This document shows positions 34,608-46,135 of a stretch of DNA of 64,000 nt, in pieces. This DNA comes from Sorex araneus (taxonomy: Eukaryota > Chordata > Mammalia > Eulipotyphla > Soricidae). Numbering within the stretch: the stretch's first letter is position 1; each line of letters begins with the position of its first letter. The DNA lies in NCBI RefSeq assembly GCF_027595985.1, contig NC_073304.1:45663637-45727636 (forward strand), in the 5' to 3' direction. The notes below the pieces were generated by a model. It was not told the DNA's origin and ran no database searches. It worked only from the letters and a program-made list of their open reading frames with translations. Made by a program: the position numbers and the translations under genes.

Positions 34608-36028
34608 GAACAGCTTTGCTGACAAAAATGTTTCTCTTTTATTGTTGATTTTTTTTTTTTTAATAATTCTCCGTGCTCTCCCTCCAAAGGTAGCAGGTAA
34701 GCACTGGTGTCCAGCTCTCAAGGAGACTGATATTCTCCAAACAGGACCACAGCACTTGTAAATTGAGAGCTGATTCCTTTGTCAGACACATTTTCCTCAT
34801 CAATTCCTGCCGGTCCCACCTTACCGACACTGATAGTCCTGGGAGCCGGTTCTGATGCCAACCTGTATTGAACTTCTAGATGGAGTACACTTTCTTGAAG
34901 GGCAGCTTAGCCTAAAACTTGACCTTTTAGTGCTTTGGGAGGTGGGAAGGGGAGCAGGGGGTTGCTGGTGAGAGAGAGAGATTTCCTGGTTATTGCTACA
35001 GGGAGTCTGTTTACTTGCCTTCAAGGGTCACAGCCATCCAAATGGGCTTCTCTGGCTCCCCTCTTGGGTTTGGTTTCAGAGGCCCCGGTCCTGTGGAATT
35101 CTGTTCCCCATTGCCCTCCCCTTGCTCTGTCCGGCATGGGACTTTTGTCCTACCTTCTGGGATTCTCGAAGAATTCCCCCAGGAAGACTGCAGCTTGCTT
35201 GCAAGAACAGCAATTGGAAAGGCTGTTTTAAGTGGAGTTTACTGTTGTTGTATAAACCTTCATTTAAAATTGACTATAAAATGTTTCTGAACCTGCCAAA
35301 CACACATTAAAATATTTTGCTCCATTTATGCCTATGTGTAACATTTGGTTTCTAAAGAGCTTTAATCAAGTAATCTTCAAGTAGGAAGTTATTCATCTTT
35401 ATTGCCAGTCGGTTCTCAGTGGTGGTCGTGGCAACAATCTTTTTATTGCTTCTGTGTTTAGTTGTTCTTTGACATGATAGAAGTCAGCTGCAGTTCAATG
35501 AGCTCACTATTTGTGCAACTTAATTGCTTGCTTCCTTCAATACATACTCAATTTTTCCTTTTATGAGCAGGACTGTTGGAAAAATTAAGCTTAAGGATAT
35601 AGCCATCCACTGTTAATTAACCTCCTTCCCAAACACATTAGTAAAATAGGTCAAATAACTGGTGAGTGCTAAGTGTACTGTTTCTAAAGTCCTCCTTGAC
35701 TGAGACGTGAATCCTGTATCAAGTGAATAATGTTGGGGCCTTGAACATTTTCTGGAAGCAGTGATGACATAAGAATAATGCTGGAACATAGCATTCCCTG
35801 CTGTATAGTCTCCTCAAAAGCTGAAGATATTGTTTGATTTTTGTCTGCTTCTGCTGTGGGTCTAGCTTGTTTCATGTTATAAACATTAAGAGAGATTTTA
35901 AAAAGTGGTCATTTCCCTCCACCCCTTTTTGCTTTCTAGATCATTCCCTATATTGAAAGAGAGATCCTAAGTTCAGTTTTCCCTTCATATAGTAACCACT
36001 GCTGTTTTCATCTGTAATATTTTGAGTG

Positions 36029-36048
36029 TGTGTGTGTATACACACACA
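36029..36048. repeat. Perfect 20-bp palindrome
   Basis: 'tgtgtgtgtatacacacaca' reads identically on both strands, formed by abutting (TG)n and (CA)n runs. Confidence 0.9.
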
Positions 36049-36077
36049 TGTGCACATATTTTGTCTTGAGCATAATA

Positions 36078-36275
36078 TGTCCATCACTGTATCATTGTCA
36101 TCCCATTGTTCATTGATTTGCTGGAGCGGGCACCAGTGACATCTTCATTTGTCCCTGTCGCATGCTAGTGTAGCCCAATGGCATCTGCTCGCTCCAGGAA
36201 CACAGAGTATGTTGTTGTTACTACTTTTGGCATATCAAATATGTCACGGGTAGTTTGCCAGGCTCTGCTGTAATA
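36078..36275 (-). mobile_element. RTE deletion derivative with a different junction
   Basis: On the minus strand the RTE 5' fragment ('agcctggcaaactacccgtg', 'atttgatatgccaaaagtag') is joined to sequence that starts about 50 bp upstream of the usual tail ('ttcctggagcgagcagatgc', 'ggctacactagcatgcgac'). The same sequence lies at 54634-54672 just before the tail of the long RTE copy. The deletion endpoint therefore differs from the other derivatives. Confidence 0.8.
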
Positions 36276-37800
36276 GTAATATGCTCATAAAGGTAACTTA
36301 TCTATCAAAATAAGTTTACATAGGGCACTTATAATTCCTCTCCATGTCAATGTCATATTTAGATGAAAAATCATTTTCATTGCAGTGATGAAATGTTGAT
36401 TGCAGCTTTGCTAACTTGACAGAAAATACTTCTAATTTCATAGTTTCAGAAAGAAAAATTATGGCAATCCTAAATTTGTTAGAAACCAGGATCATTTCAA
36501 GGTTCAGTTTATACTTTTAGAAAAAGAAGATGCAAAATTTAAGTGGGAGAATATGTGAGCGAGAGCTAAAGACTGAAAATCCAATTTGTGAGCTTTATCT
36601 TTTATTCATAGTTTTGATGTTTAGCCATAGACTAAGGAGAAGTGGTTTGACTAAGCAAGAAACTCAATCCGCTCCTCAAATAAATTCTTTTTCTCTTTAA
36701 ATTTATCCTTAGTTGCAGATACTTTTAGTTAGGGAGAGAACCTGCATTTCTACAGCCATAGGGCCTGACAAAATCTTTACCAAGCATTGGTTGATTCAGT
36801 ACTTCCAGGTTTTCATGCTCTCTGACTTTGATATATTTCCTGCTCTGCCCTTACAGTTAAAGAGAAACTTCTAGCAGCAACTTTCCTCTGAATACCCCAT
36901 CAGAATATCAATGCCATGTAATTGACATTGAAATACTAACCTTGGGGCATCTTAGTCTGCCTGCCTGTCCTCAATAGTAAGTAAGAGTTGCTAGTGTATG
37001 TTCCAGGGGATTAGCTAATACTTGTCAGGAGTCTTGAAGCAAAAGATGTTTTCCCTGTGAGTTGCCTTGTCTCACAATAAAGTTTGTAGGAGTGATCTCA
37101 TTCATATTCATTAATTGTGGGTCTTAAAGGTTACCCTCTCTTATCTTTTGCCCTGAGATGCAAATAGAGATTATTTGCATATCATGGAGAATAGTTGAGC
37201 CTTCTGAGAGGCTATCATTAGTAGGGCTGGTTCAGAATTCCACTGTGGGGGTAGGGTGCGGGTGAGGATGGGGTGGGGAGGGTTGAGTGGGGGATGGGAC
37301 TTTAACTTGGGTTGAAGGAATTGCTATGAGTCAAATCAAGGTTTGAGTTTATATTTATTCCTGTCTATCCAATGTTATTACTGAATATCATGTCTTTTAA
37401 ACGTAGAAGATACTTTTCTAAGAAAGAATAAAAAGGTCAAGTCCAGAGATTGGTGGATAGAAAAAAATACAAATTTTGGAAAATATTGATGGAGTTAATT
37501 TTGGTAATCGTTTTACAAAAGTATTCTCTCACAGAGCTCTATTGCCAGCTTACATCAAGCAAATTTCCAAGTGTTTTGTTTTAACCTTTAAGTATTGCTT
37601 TTATAATAGCCAGATCTTTGTCTCATACAAATATATTGAATCATGTTAAGCCACCATGAACTGGTACCTTGCTCATGTCATGCGTTTAAAAAAATCGTTT
37701 CTGAAGGCTGCCTTCCTGTGACTTTTCCAGCAGTCATAGATCGACTTTAATTAAACAAATCCCTGAAAAGAGGAGCTGGGAGGCCAGCACACTTCCAACA

Positions 37801-37820
37801 GCCAGCAGGTGGCACTGTGG
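37801..37820 (+). promoter_or_regulatory. CTCF-like motif
   Basis: 'gccagcaggtggcactgtgg' fits the CTCF core (CCASYAGRKGGCRCT) at nearly every position. It sits in a SINE-free interval, not in a SINE. One motif alone does not prove occupancy. Confidence 0.45.
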
Positions 37821-38671
37821 ATACTACAGTTGTGAATAAAGGGATGTCAGAGGCAAAGATGAAAGGGGAAAAACTGGGATAATGAGATAACCCAAGCTCC
37901 TTTTCAGATCTCCAGAAGGTGAACAGGGCATCCCTGAAAGCTATAAACCAATTTCTGTCTGGTTGAAGGATGCCATAGGTCTGCATTACAAGTATATTTT
38001 TTTCCTGATTTCCAGTCATCTTTCCAGCTGCATCCATTGGTATCTGTTTAAATTCTATCAATTTACTCTTACCCAGACCTGAAAAATAAACTCAAAGAGA
38101 AGACTTTTAGGGGAATTTTGGAAATCAACATTTACTCATCTCCTAAAGCTGACGAATGTATCATGGGAACTCACAGTATGTGGGTTTATATTATACAACC
38201 ACATTTTAAAGTCCTCACAATATTAGGGAAACAGGTTAATTCAGTTTACTTAGTTATTAAGGTAATCAGGACATTTTACCGATCTCTCAGCTTGTGCATT
38301 TTGGCGAGTGTAGACTCTTTAAAAATTTTGTTCACAGGAGATCTTTTTAAGTTAATTTTTGAGTAGGCAAACTTTGGCCTCTTTGCATTTTCATGTAGTG
38401 ATGTGGTGAGGTCATCATGTTGAATTCAGTGGTGGCAACCACTATTTCTTTCCAGAAAATCCTTCTTGAGATAGGAGGAAACTTCTGGGCACTCCTATGA
38501 GAATTGGTTCTTGTCTTTCTTTTCCTGAGGTGGCAGAAAGGAACTCTTTCCTTTTATACCTTAGACCAGAGGCAAATTGATGGAGGTCTAGGGGGGAAAT
38601 GTTATTGCTCTTGTAAGTGTCTCTTCTGGTTGGAGTTCTATTCTGTGAGGGGGCAGGAGAAGATTTGGAAT

Positions 38672-38728
38672 ATACATATATATATGTATATATATATATA
38701 CATATATATATACACATACACACACACT
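38672..38728. repeat. (TA)n/(CATA)n/(CA)n compound microsatellite
   Basis: Alternating purine-pyrimidine run with self-complementary 'atatatatgtatatatatat' and 'catatatatata' blocks passing into 'cacacacac'. Confidence 0.9.
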
Positions 38729-39924
38729 TTTTTTCTTTCTGCCTCAGGGCAGGAAGCAGAGGTGTCTGAATGATGGTAGAGTCCATCTTTCAAGAGGCAG
38801 ACTGAAGGGCATGTTAGTGTGGTCTTGGTAGCACTGGGTGACAACATCTCATCGGGAGCATCATCACTTCCCTTGTGAGATCAGGACAGCAAGGAGGGAG
38901 GAGAAGGAGGATGAGTGAGGCTAGGTTCAGAACAAGATGTCAGAGATCAGGATCTGCAAGTGATGAGAGAGGCTTTTAGAGGCCAATTTTAGTGGTCTCC
39001 ACCTCTCACCCAAGTTCAGACTCTTGTCTGCCCTGGCTAGTGGGAGCTGAGGCAGGCAGCTGGCTGGGTTGAGAAGGGAGGATGCTGTGAGTGGTCTCTC
39101 CACATGACTGGAAAGTCTGACCGACTGAGGGGACCTGGGAATGGAAACCAGTTTACTGTATATTCAGAAACAGGGATATTTCTGATTCACCAGGGTAAGC
39201 TCCTCTCATTTCTTGGAACAGATTGCTCTCTTTTGAGCCCTGAAGCCTGGGCAGTGCTTGAGCGGCAATGAGTAGCATAAGTTTCTTGTCACTTCCTCTT
39301 TGGCAGGTTGTGTCTGCAGACACTGGCTCCCATAACCCATAATTACTTTTTCACATTTTTTAATATAGTAACACATGGTTGGGCTTGTGGTGGGGGAACC
39401 GAGTGATGCCTCCGGGCCATGAACACTATAAATAACTTCAGGGATCGTTTTATATGGTTAGGGAAGGAAGCAACTTCTTTCTTAAGAAATAGCTCCAAGC
39501 AAAGAAGCAGGGTCCAGGAACAAATAACTTTTATTTTTCAGAAGCCCCTTTGTCTTTCCTTTTTTCTCTCTAAATCAGAAATGTTACTGCTATTTGTTTT
39601 TTGCATATCAGCCCGTGTCCTACTGTTTTTTAAAATCATAGAATGGTTAATGTGACTGGCTGGTCATTTAGAGAAAAGTATGCATATTTGGTTTTTGAGT
39701 GTGACTCTTAAGGCTCTCGAGTCCGTTCTTCTGGGTTATCTTCTGATTTTGAGCTCCCAGTAGGCAGCTATAGGCAGGAGTATGTGCTGCCTCTATATTC
39801 TTGGAGGGGACTTCACTAAACATTGCTCGTGACTCTTGAAAGCATTTAAAATCATACAAAGCAGCCCCACATAAGAGTTTCTTGGGAATGGACGTTTAGG
39901 ATATTTGTTGTAGAATTTAGTATT

Positions 39925-40091
39925 TTTTTTTTCTTTTTGGTCACACCTGGCAATGCACAGGGGTTACTCCTGGCTCTGCACTCAGGAATCACCCCTGGCA
40001 GTGCTCAGGGGACCATATAGGGATGCTGGGAATCAAACCCAGCACGCAAGGCAAGCACCCTACCCGCTGTACTATTTATTGCTCCAGCCCC
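39925..40091 (-). mobile_element. SOR-type SINE with 14-bp TSD
   Basis: Reversed young copy ('ggtcacacctggcaatgcac' to 'tactatttattgctccagcccc'). 'tagaatttagtatt' repeats at 39911-39924 and 40092-40105. A small deletion removes part of the region between head and body. Confidence 0.95.
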
Positions 40092-40105
40092 TAGAATTTA
40101 GTATT

Positions 40106-41408
40106 CTTGATGGTCAGGAATTATTTTCTTTCAGCTTCCTTTTCATTGTCTTTTAAAAATTTATTTCTTGTTCATTTAGTGGACGTTGACAACAGTTGAT
40201 TGATGCTGCCTTTTTAGTAATGGCCCTTTATATGTCTCAGTGGTCTGGTTTGGTCTCCAAACTTGCAAATAACTTAATAATTAACAGCTAAGTAAGACAG
40301 ACCACTATTTTGTGTCAGGTAGAAATCTAATTGAAAATTTTTTTGTGATAATAGAAATATTCCAGCAACATTTTCTAGAGTTTCCTAGAGTCAAATCTGT
40401 ATGCTTCAGATTAACTCGTATTTGTATAGATTTGATTCTTGTAATTTCCTTCTGAAGCAAAGAAAGTGATGTGGATGGTCTTTGCATTTTGTGTGGTACT
40501 GCAGACATATGCTAGTCAGGGAGGCAAGGACAGTAGCCCAGTGAAGAAGATATTCAAATAACCCAAGCTGTTTTAGTCATTAAAATACTTGGTTTTACTC
40601 TTGGTGGCACTACTTTACTGAAATAAGTAAGTAGGCTTATGGGACTCATGCTTCCCTCTTGGGGCCTGCATAAGTATTGCGTTGTCAGTCTGGGGTCAGG
40701 AACAAAATCTCTGAGAGTCAAGTTTGTGGACGGGACAAGGGGCATTGGACATGTTTCTGGGGCGCAGCATGAGGAAACCGGAATCCATTGCCCTTCCTTG
40801 TTCTGAGCTGGTGTTTGCTGAACTCACAGGGGACCCGCTACTGTGGCAAAAGTGGACATTTCTCCCTCTCACAGCGGCAAAACTTCTTTTCCCCGCCTCT
40901 CTCTCTTAAAATAATGTATTCTTGTGGACAGGTGTGAGGAGTTGCTTCAGAAAGATTGTGGTGTCCCTGACTGATGTGAATACCTCATGGTGTGGAGTTT
41001 GCAAAAAAAGGTTGGTGGGTGACAAAAGGAGACTGTAGTTGGATTGTCATCTCCAGCAAATGGTGCTGTTTGATGATTTTATATTAAAGAGTTCTCTACA
41101 GCTGAGAATCTGATAGAACAGCAATTTGGATGTGGTACACTTACAGTCACAATACCTATCAAAAAGAACCAACAAATTAAATAGCAGCAAGCTCTCCTTA
41201 GGCTGTAGTACTTACAAGAGGAAAAAAAACACATATTGTTTCCTATGTCCCATCCCGTGAACCCCTTCACAGGGCTCTGTGGGCTGGTATTCGAACGGCA
41301 AGTTCTTGTTAACTGTACATGCTCCAAATGCCGTAACAGTATTCATTATAAAATAAACAATATTTCCAGAAAATACTTCTACCTGTTCTCTGCCGTACAT
41401 TTTTGTAG
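40106..41408. other. Unannotated stretch with faint coding-like text
   Basis: No repeat is recognised. On the plus strand, 41080-41400 reads, between stops, as protein-like pieces such as 'ENLIEQQFGCGTLTVTIPIK' (41098-41157) and 'PMSHPVNPFTGLCG' (41248-41289). This may be a decayed copy of an unidentified mRNA together with the open frame at 41409-41686. Confidence 0.3.
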
Positions 41409-41686
41409 ATGATTACATGCTTATGCTAGGAAATGGCATGTTGCCAGAAGCAGAGTCTGCTTACTGGAGTCTCAATAGTGCTCATTATGAAGGAGAAGAC
41501 ATTTCTATTCCCACCCCTGGAAGGAAAAAGGCACTCACAGATAAAGTGTATGATATGATTACCGTTGCTTTAGATAACCACAAGTATTACTTCCGACATG
41601 ATAAGGGATTGTTTTCTGTCTCAATCATACAGAGCTTGGCTCAGCCTCGTAAAGAAGAAGTGGGGGCATTTTTGAAGGTCACTTGA
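41409..41686 (+). pseudogene. Unrecognised coding-like open segment
   Basis: A plausible acceptor ('ctgccgtacatttttgtag', ending 41408) precedes an open frame read as '(x)DYMLMLGNGMLPEAESAYW', then 'HYEGEDISIPTPGRKKALTD', 'KVYDMITVALDNHKYYF' and 'IIQSLAQPRKEEVGAFLKVT', stop at 41684. Charge balance and complexity look like a real folded protein, and it is the most protein-like non-transposon frame in the window. I do not recognise the family. Possibilities are an exon of an unidentified gene (though no strong donor precedes the stop) or a retrocopy fragment; the upstream in-frame debris favours the latter. Confidence 0.35.
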
Positions 41687-42259
41687 TCAGTTTGGAACCT
41701 GTAGGAGCTTGAGGTTACCACATAGATAAAAATTAGCATTGGTTTCAGCTACCAAACAGTTTCAGTGATGGTGGGGAGAACTTGTAAAAGGGTTTGGAAA
41801 TGGGGGCAAAAGACTTTGCTGACTCTGATATCAGAGTGATTTAGAGGTCTTGTGAGTAAACATAATGTATATCAGGGTCTGTTAGGCTGGTCCTTTCCTG
41901 GCTAACCTCATTAGAATTGAGTTTATTGAGAAGGCCACTGTGCTCAGGTTTTCAGAAGGGTATAATAATGAGGCCATTTACTTTTAAGTAATCAAGAAGG
42001 AGAAGTAGCCCCTCAGTACCTCAGTACCTGCTTTTTCTTTCTTATCTTTATATATGAATAAGAAAGATATAAATGAGAAATTAATGAGTTAACATTATAG
42101 AAAGGGAATTAAATAAAACCCCACTCTTGACTATTGGGGTTCATGCAAGCCTGAATACTGTTTCAAAACCTTCAATAGCCTTTGGTGTATAAACCAGATT
42201 TGAGAATACATATGAGGGGAAAAAGATAAGAAATGGTTTCTCCTTCCTGATATTTATAA
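41687..42259. other. Unannotated stretch
   Basis: Nothing recognised. Confidence 0.4.
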
Positions 42260-42405
42260 AAACTGATCACTGGTGCCTGGGAGAGGACTTGGGGACATTG
42301 ATAGAGGGCAGTTGGCATTGGTGGTGGGATTGATGTTGGAACATTGTAGGCTGGAAGTTTGATATAAACTTTGTAAATCAGTGTGTTAATAAAAAAATTC
42401 TTTAA
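42260..42405 (+). mobile_element. L1 3' end (older subfamily)
   Basis: 'gggacattgatagagggcag', 'ggtggtgggattgatgttggaacattg' and 'aactttgtaaatcagtgtgttaataaaaaa' have the form of an L1 3' UTR ending in a polyadenylation-like aataaaa. Confidence 0.6.
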
Positions 42406-42737
42406 AATTGTTTGTTGAGCACATAAAATTCAGAGGGGGGAAATGAGAGGAGGTTCTGAGGATATAAAATAAATTCAGAGGCTAGAACAACATTATATCT
42501 GTGGGCATGTGCATATTTGTGCATATAATCAAAAAGAAAAACTTCAACTTGAATATTCACTTCCAAGAAGCATCGGAGAGATCAAAAGAAGCCAGATTTG
42601 CATATAAGTTTCCTTAAAATGCAATGAGATAGGTGTTTTGATACTTTCTGTGGCTTGAAACTGGAAACAAGGAATGCAGTGTCCTTAGTATTTTTCTACC
42701 CCTGTTTATATGATTATTGGTATTGCATCCTGAGAAA

Positions 42738-42890
42738 CTTTATTTTTTTTTTTACTTTATTTAAACACTATGGTTTACAAAGCTATTATGGCCCATACAG
42801 TTAGGGATTTTTGATGTTCCAACACTAATCCCACTATCCGAGTGACCTTCCCTCCACCATTGTCCCCATTTTCCCAGCACAATAATTATC
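42738..42890 (-). mobile_element. L1-type 3' end, reversed
   Basis: T-rich start, then 'cactatggtttacaaagc', 'gatgttccaacactaatcccac' and 'ccctccaccattgtccccat'. This is the reverse complement of the type of 3' UTR seen at 42260 and 63337. Confidence 0.6.
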
Positions 42891-42949
42891 AGGCACACAA
42901 TAATTTGTTTTATATTGCTTGTTACAACCAAATGGCTAAAGGAATTGTA

Positions 42950-43490
42950 AAAAAATACTTCAGTAAAAGAAAACTTGTGAAATTTTTATATCTCACCATG
43001 GGGTTGTTAAATCCTTTGTCTGAGGACCTACTAAGCTGTTTGTTGCTAGCTGAGTCTTCTGTGTTATTGTTTTTGTTTGCTGAGTTTAGTTGGCTTCTGT
43101 TACTTTCTCATCTAATTTGGTATGTTCCTACTGGAATTTCAATAAAGCTATGGAATTAGGCAATAGACCGTTGGTGTGGCATAAGCAGGGGTGTGTGGGT
43201 GTGGTTGTGTGGGCTTTAGCCCACCCTTCTCCCAAGAGCATCCCTGAGTTTTCAGCTGGAGGGACCAGTGTATCCATGAATTTCAGCTGCTTGGCTTTCA
43301 TCTCCTTGGAGATTTAGCGTGTAAATCTGAAGAGAAGTCTGGTGGGTGAGTCAACATGGCGGCATCTATGGGAGGTAGACATGACTGCAGGGACTTCCAG
43401 AAGTCTAGGGATTGGGTTGAGCCCACCTCCACTCTGAGAATACCCCAGAGAGGAACTTATTTTTATGATCTCCTAAAACTGTTTTTGACT
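42950..43490 (+). mobile_element. Interspersed repeat shared with 60020-60910
   Basis: The phrases 'tgctgagtttagttggcttctgttactttc', 'cctactggaatttcaataaag', 'tgcttggctttcatctcc' and 'ggtgggtgagtcaacatggcggcatct' also occur in the same order at 60 kb. The last phrase contains a YY1-like 'aacatggcggc', as found in L1 5' UTRs. Class uncertain: L1 UTR or LTR. Confidence 0.55.
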
Positions 43491-43522
43491 TGGTTGGAGA
43501 AGTCTGGAGGATCTATCTATCT

Positions 43523-43526
<4 letters not shown>

Positions 43527-43556
<30 letters not shown>

Positions 43557-43575
43557 TGTGTATGTGTCTGTGTAT
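43527..43575 (+). repeat. (TG)n microsatellite
   Basis: TG run with a few interruptions (tttg, tatg, tctg), preceded by (ATCT)n. Confidence 0.9.
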
Positions 43576-43703
43576 AAACCTATATATTATGTATGTATCA
43601 GGTGTATAGATATGTAGATATATCTGCATATATCAATCTATGTATATATTTACATTATGTATTTATATAGATATACTATAACCTCTCTCTCTATATATAT
43701 GTT

Positions 43704-43862
43704 TTGGGGCTACACCAGGCAATGCTCAGGGGTAACTACTGGCTTTGCACTCAAGAATTACCTTTGGTAGTACTTGGAGGACCATATGGGATGCTGGAGA
43801 CTTAACCTAGATCTACTGCATGCAAGACAAATGCTCTATTCACTGTACTCTCACTCCATCCC
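43704..43862 (-). mobile_element. SOR-type SINE, moderately diverged
   Basis: 'ggggctacaccaggcaatgc', 'aggaccatatgggatgctgg', 'gatctactgcatgcaagac' and 'gtactctcactccatccc'. Confidence 0.75.
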
Positions 43863-44565
43863 TGGAGGATATTTCACCTGTGTGATTTTCCATGGCACTG
43901 TAGAAATCTCAGAGGAGAAAGACTCTGTTTCACACTTTGAATAGGGCAAAGCTCTGTGTCTCCCTTAATGTGGTTCCTTTTATTATTTTTCTTTCATGAC
44001 AGAGGTATTAAATTTTTCAGCTTCCCTCTTTGCTTTGTAGAGATATATTACCTATCTTTTGGCTTGGAAATATCCAATAGAAGTTCTCTGTGAGGCAAGG
44101 TATTAGGGTTTAGTCTTTGAAATATTAAAATATCACCAAAGGAGCTCTTTCTTGTTTATTTTACAAAGTCCTTGGTATAGGGAGTTGCCAGTGGTGTAAA
44201 TGCAGGTGTAAATGGGGACTGGCCATGACTTTTGGAACAGTTTGCTGGCAAAGTTTCCAGTCAGGGACTTGGCTAACAAAGTTGCTATGTACTTTTAAAT
44301 TGTCTGTCTCTCTAATATCCAGAACTGGTTTACCAAGGACATCTATGATTTTGTTTTGAACATAGGACACTACATCCCACCCTTGCTTTGCTTGCATGTT
44401 TACGTGTTGAATTTCCTGAGTAGTTTTGTACTGGGAAGACCCTTTGAAGACAATGGGAAGTTCCTTGGTTATGTTGCTAACCTCTTGCCATTATGAACTG
44501 GACATAACTCCCATGGAATTAGCCTTACTAGATATTCCTTATAAATTATATCTCATCTATATTGT
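43863..44565. other. Unannotated stretch
   Basis: Nothing recognised. Confidence 0.4.
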
Positions 44566-44583
44566 GTAGGCAGAGAGTCTCTT

Positions 44584-45548
44584 TATTTTTTTTAAATTTT
44601 TTATTGAGTCACCATGTGGAAAGTTACAAAGTTTTCAGGTTTAAATCTCAGTTACACAATGCTCGAATACCCATCCCTTCACCAGTGCTCATATTCCACC
44701 ACCAAGAATCCCAGTATAGCTCCACCCCGCCCCCTCACACCGCAACCCCCCCCACGCCCCTAGCCCCCCCACCCTAAGCCCCCCCCGCCTGTGTAACTAA
44801 TAAACTTCACTTTACTTTCATTTTAATTGCATACAATATTTCAACAAAACTCACTATTATTGTTTGGAGAGTCTCTCCCCTAAAGTCAGACCTGCTGAAA
44901 AGGAAGCATTAGATAATTTGTTTTCCATTGCTGAGGATGAAGAGGTATGAGGTCGAGTGACCACACTTAGCGGCCTCTCAGTTTTGGGTTTCTGTAATTT
45001 AGTATTTTAGTAACTAAGTCCAGAGAGATATCTGCCAGAAGTTGCATCATTGCCAACTTGTACTTCTCAGTTACATTATATTCCACATATGAGTGCAATC
45101 TTTCTATGTCTGTCTCTTTCTTTCTGACTCATTTCACTCAACATGATACTTTCCATGTTGATCCACTTGTATGCAAATTTCATGACTTCATGTTTCCTGA
45201 CAGCTACATAGTATTCCATTGTGTAAATATACCAGAGTTTCTTTAGCCAATCATCTGTTTTCGGGCACTCTGGTTTTTTCCATATTGTGGCTATTGTGAA
45301 CAGAGCGGCAATGAACATGGAAATGCAGATGTCATCTCTACTATACCTTTTTGCCTCTCCGGGATATATTCCCAGGAGTGGTATTGCTGGGTCAAATGGA
45401 AGCTCAATTTCTAACTTTTTGAGAATTGTCCATATTGTTTTCCAAAAGGGCTGAACCAGTCGGCATTCCCACCAGCCGTGAAGGAGAGTCCCTTTCTCCC
45501 CACATCCACGCCAACACCAGTTGCTTTTGTTTTTGGGGATGTGGGCCA
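44584..45548 (-). mobile_element. Young 5'-truncated L1, 18-bp TSD
   Basis: The 965-bp insertion carries the A-tail complement, the 3' UTR and the last ORF2 codons. 'gtaggcagagagtctctt' occurs at 44566-44583 and 45549-45566. The 5' truncation falls in ORF2 just before the cysteine motif. It landed 6 bp inside the start of an RTE derivative, whose remainder continues at 45567. The intact reading frame and perfect long TSD indicate a recent insertion. Confidence 0.95.
45076..45548 (-). pseudogene. L1 ORF2 C-terminal fragment, frame intact
   Basis: About 157 codons, uninterrupted to the natural stop at 45076. The order is '[19 protein letters not shown]' (C-terminal cysteine motif CWRGCGEKGTLLHGWWEC), '[11 protein letters not shown]', '[15 protein letters not shown]', 'KTDDWLKKLWYIYTMEYY', 'ALICGI-stop'. 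It lacks endonuclease and reverse-transcriptase domains because of 5' truncation, so it is non-functional. The longer open frame that extends to 45726 is chance read-through into the neighbouring RTE repeat. Confidence 0.9.
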
Positions 45549-45560
45549 GTAGGCAGAGAG

Positions 45561-46080
45561 TCTCTTGCCCGCACGCCTGTCTGTCTTCCCCAGGGTTCCC
45601 TGGAGGGAATGGGCTCCAGCTTCCCTCCCCACCTCGAGCAGAGCTCCCGGTGGCCAAAGACCACTGGAACCTAGCTACAGCCATGCTCGAGGCTTCTCTC
45701 CACAAGATCGGACAGGCCTTACACATGAAGGTACCGGCAGAGGAACCCAGGTGTGTGTAATCCCACCAACGGCCAACATCCAGAGAGACTGAAAAGCAAG
45801 CTCCCAGATATCTTGTAGCCTACTTCTCCTTCTGGGAGAAACTAGCAAGCTTCTGAGAGTTTCTTGCCCACATGAGACAGCCTTGCAAGCTTCCCATGGT
45901 GTATTCATATGCTAAATCCAGTAACAAGCTGGATCTTATTCCCCTGACCCTGAAAGAGCCTCCAGTGTGACATCTTTGGGAGGGCCAAGTCGAGAGAGAC
46001 TTCTAAGATCACAGGGAAAGGACAAATGGAGAGGTTACTGAGCCTGCTGGAGAAATTGACGACTAACGGGATTTCGTGAT
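45561..46080 (+). mobile_element. Internally deleted RTE derivative, split by L1
   Basis: 5' start 'tctcttgcccgcacgcctg', then 'cccaccaacggccaacatcc', 'ttcccctgaccctgaaagagcc', then the junction 'aagatcacagggaaaggac' and the tail 'aaatggagaggttac...gacgactaacggga'. The L1 at 44584-45548 inserted at its first bases. Confidence 0.8.
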
Positions 46081-46135
46081 TTGTGATTCATGATATTGTT
46101 TTTAAAAGGGGGTTTCCAGGTACCATTTTTCTTTG

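Larger units (their letters stand above)
32811..36077. other. SINE-poor interval
   Basis: Apart from a 31-bp RTE tail at 34577-34607 I recognise no interspersed repeats in about 3.3 kb. Overlapping open frames at 33223-33754 and 34935-35310 reflect local GC content; they show no conserved motifs. Confidence 0.45.
36276..39910. other. SINE-free interval
   Basis: No SINE, L1 or RTE recognised in about 3.6 kb. It holds an octamer-like 'atttgcat' near 37172, a G-rich run at 37244-37302, the CTCF-like site at 37801 and an (AT)n-rich repeat at 38672-38728. Confidence 0.5.

Noticed and set aside
45549..45726. N-terminal extension of the minus-strand L1 frame (216 codons in all)
   Set aside because: The added part is antisense RTE-derived sequence beyond the L1 boundary set by the TSD, so it is a fortuitous fusion.
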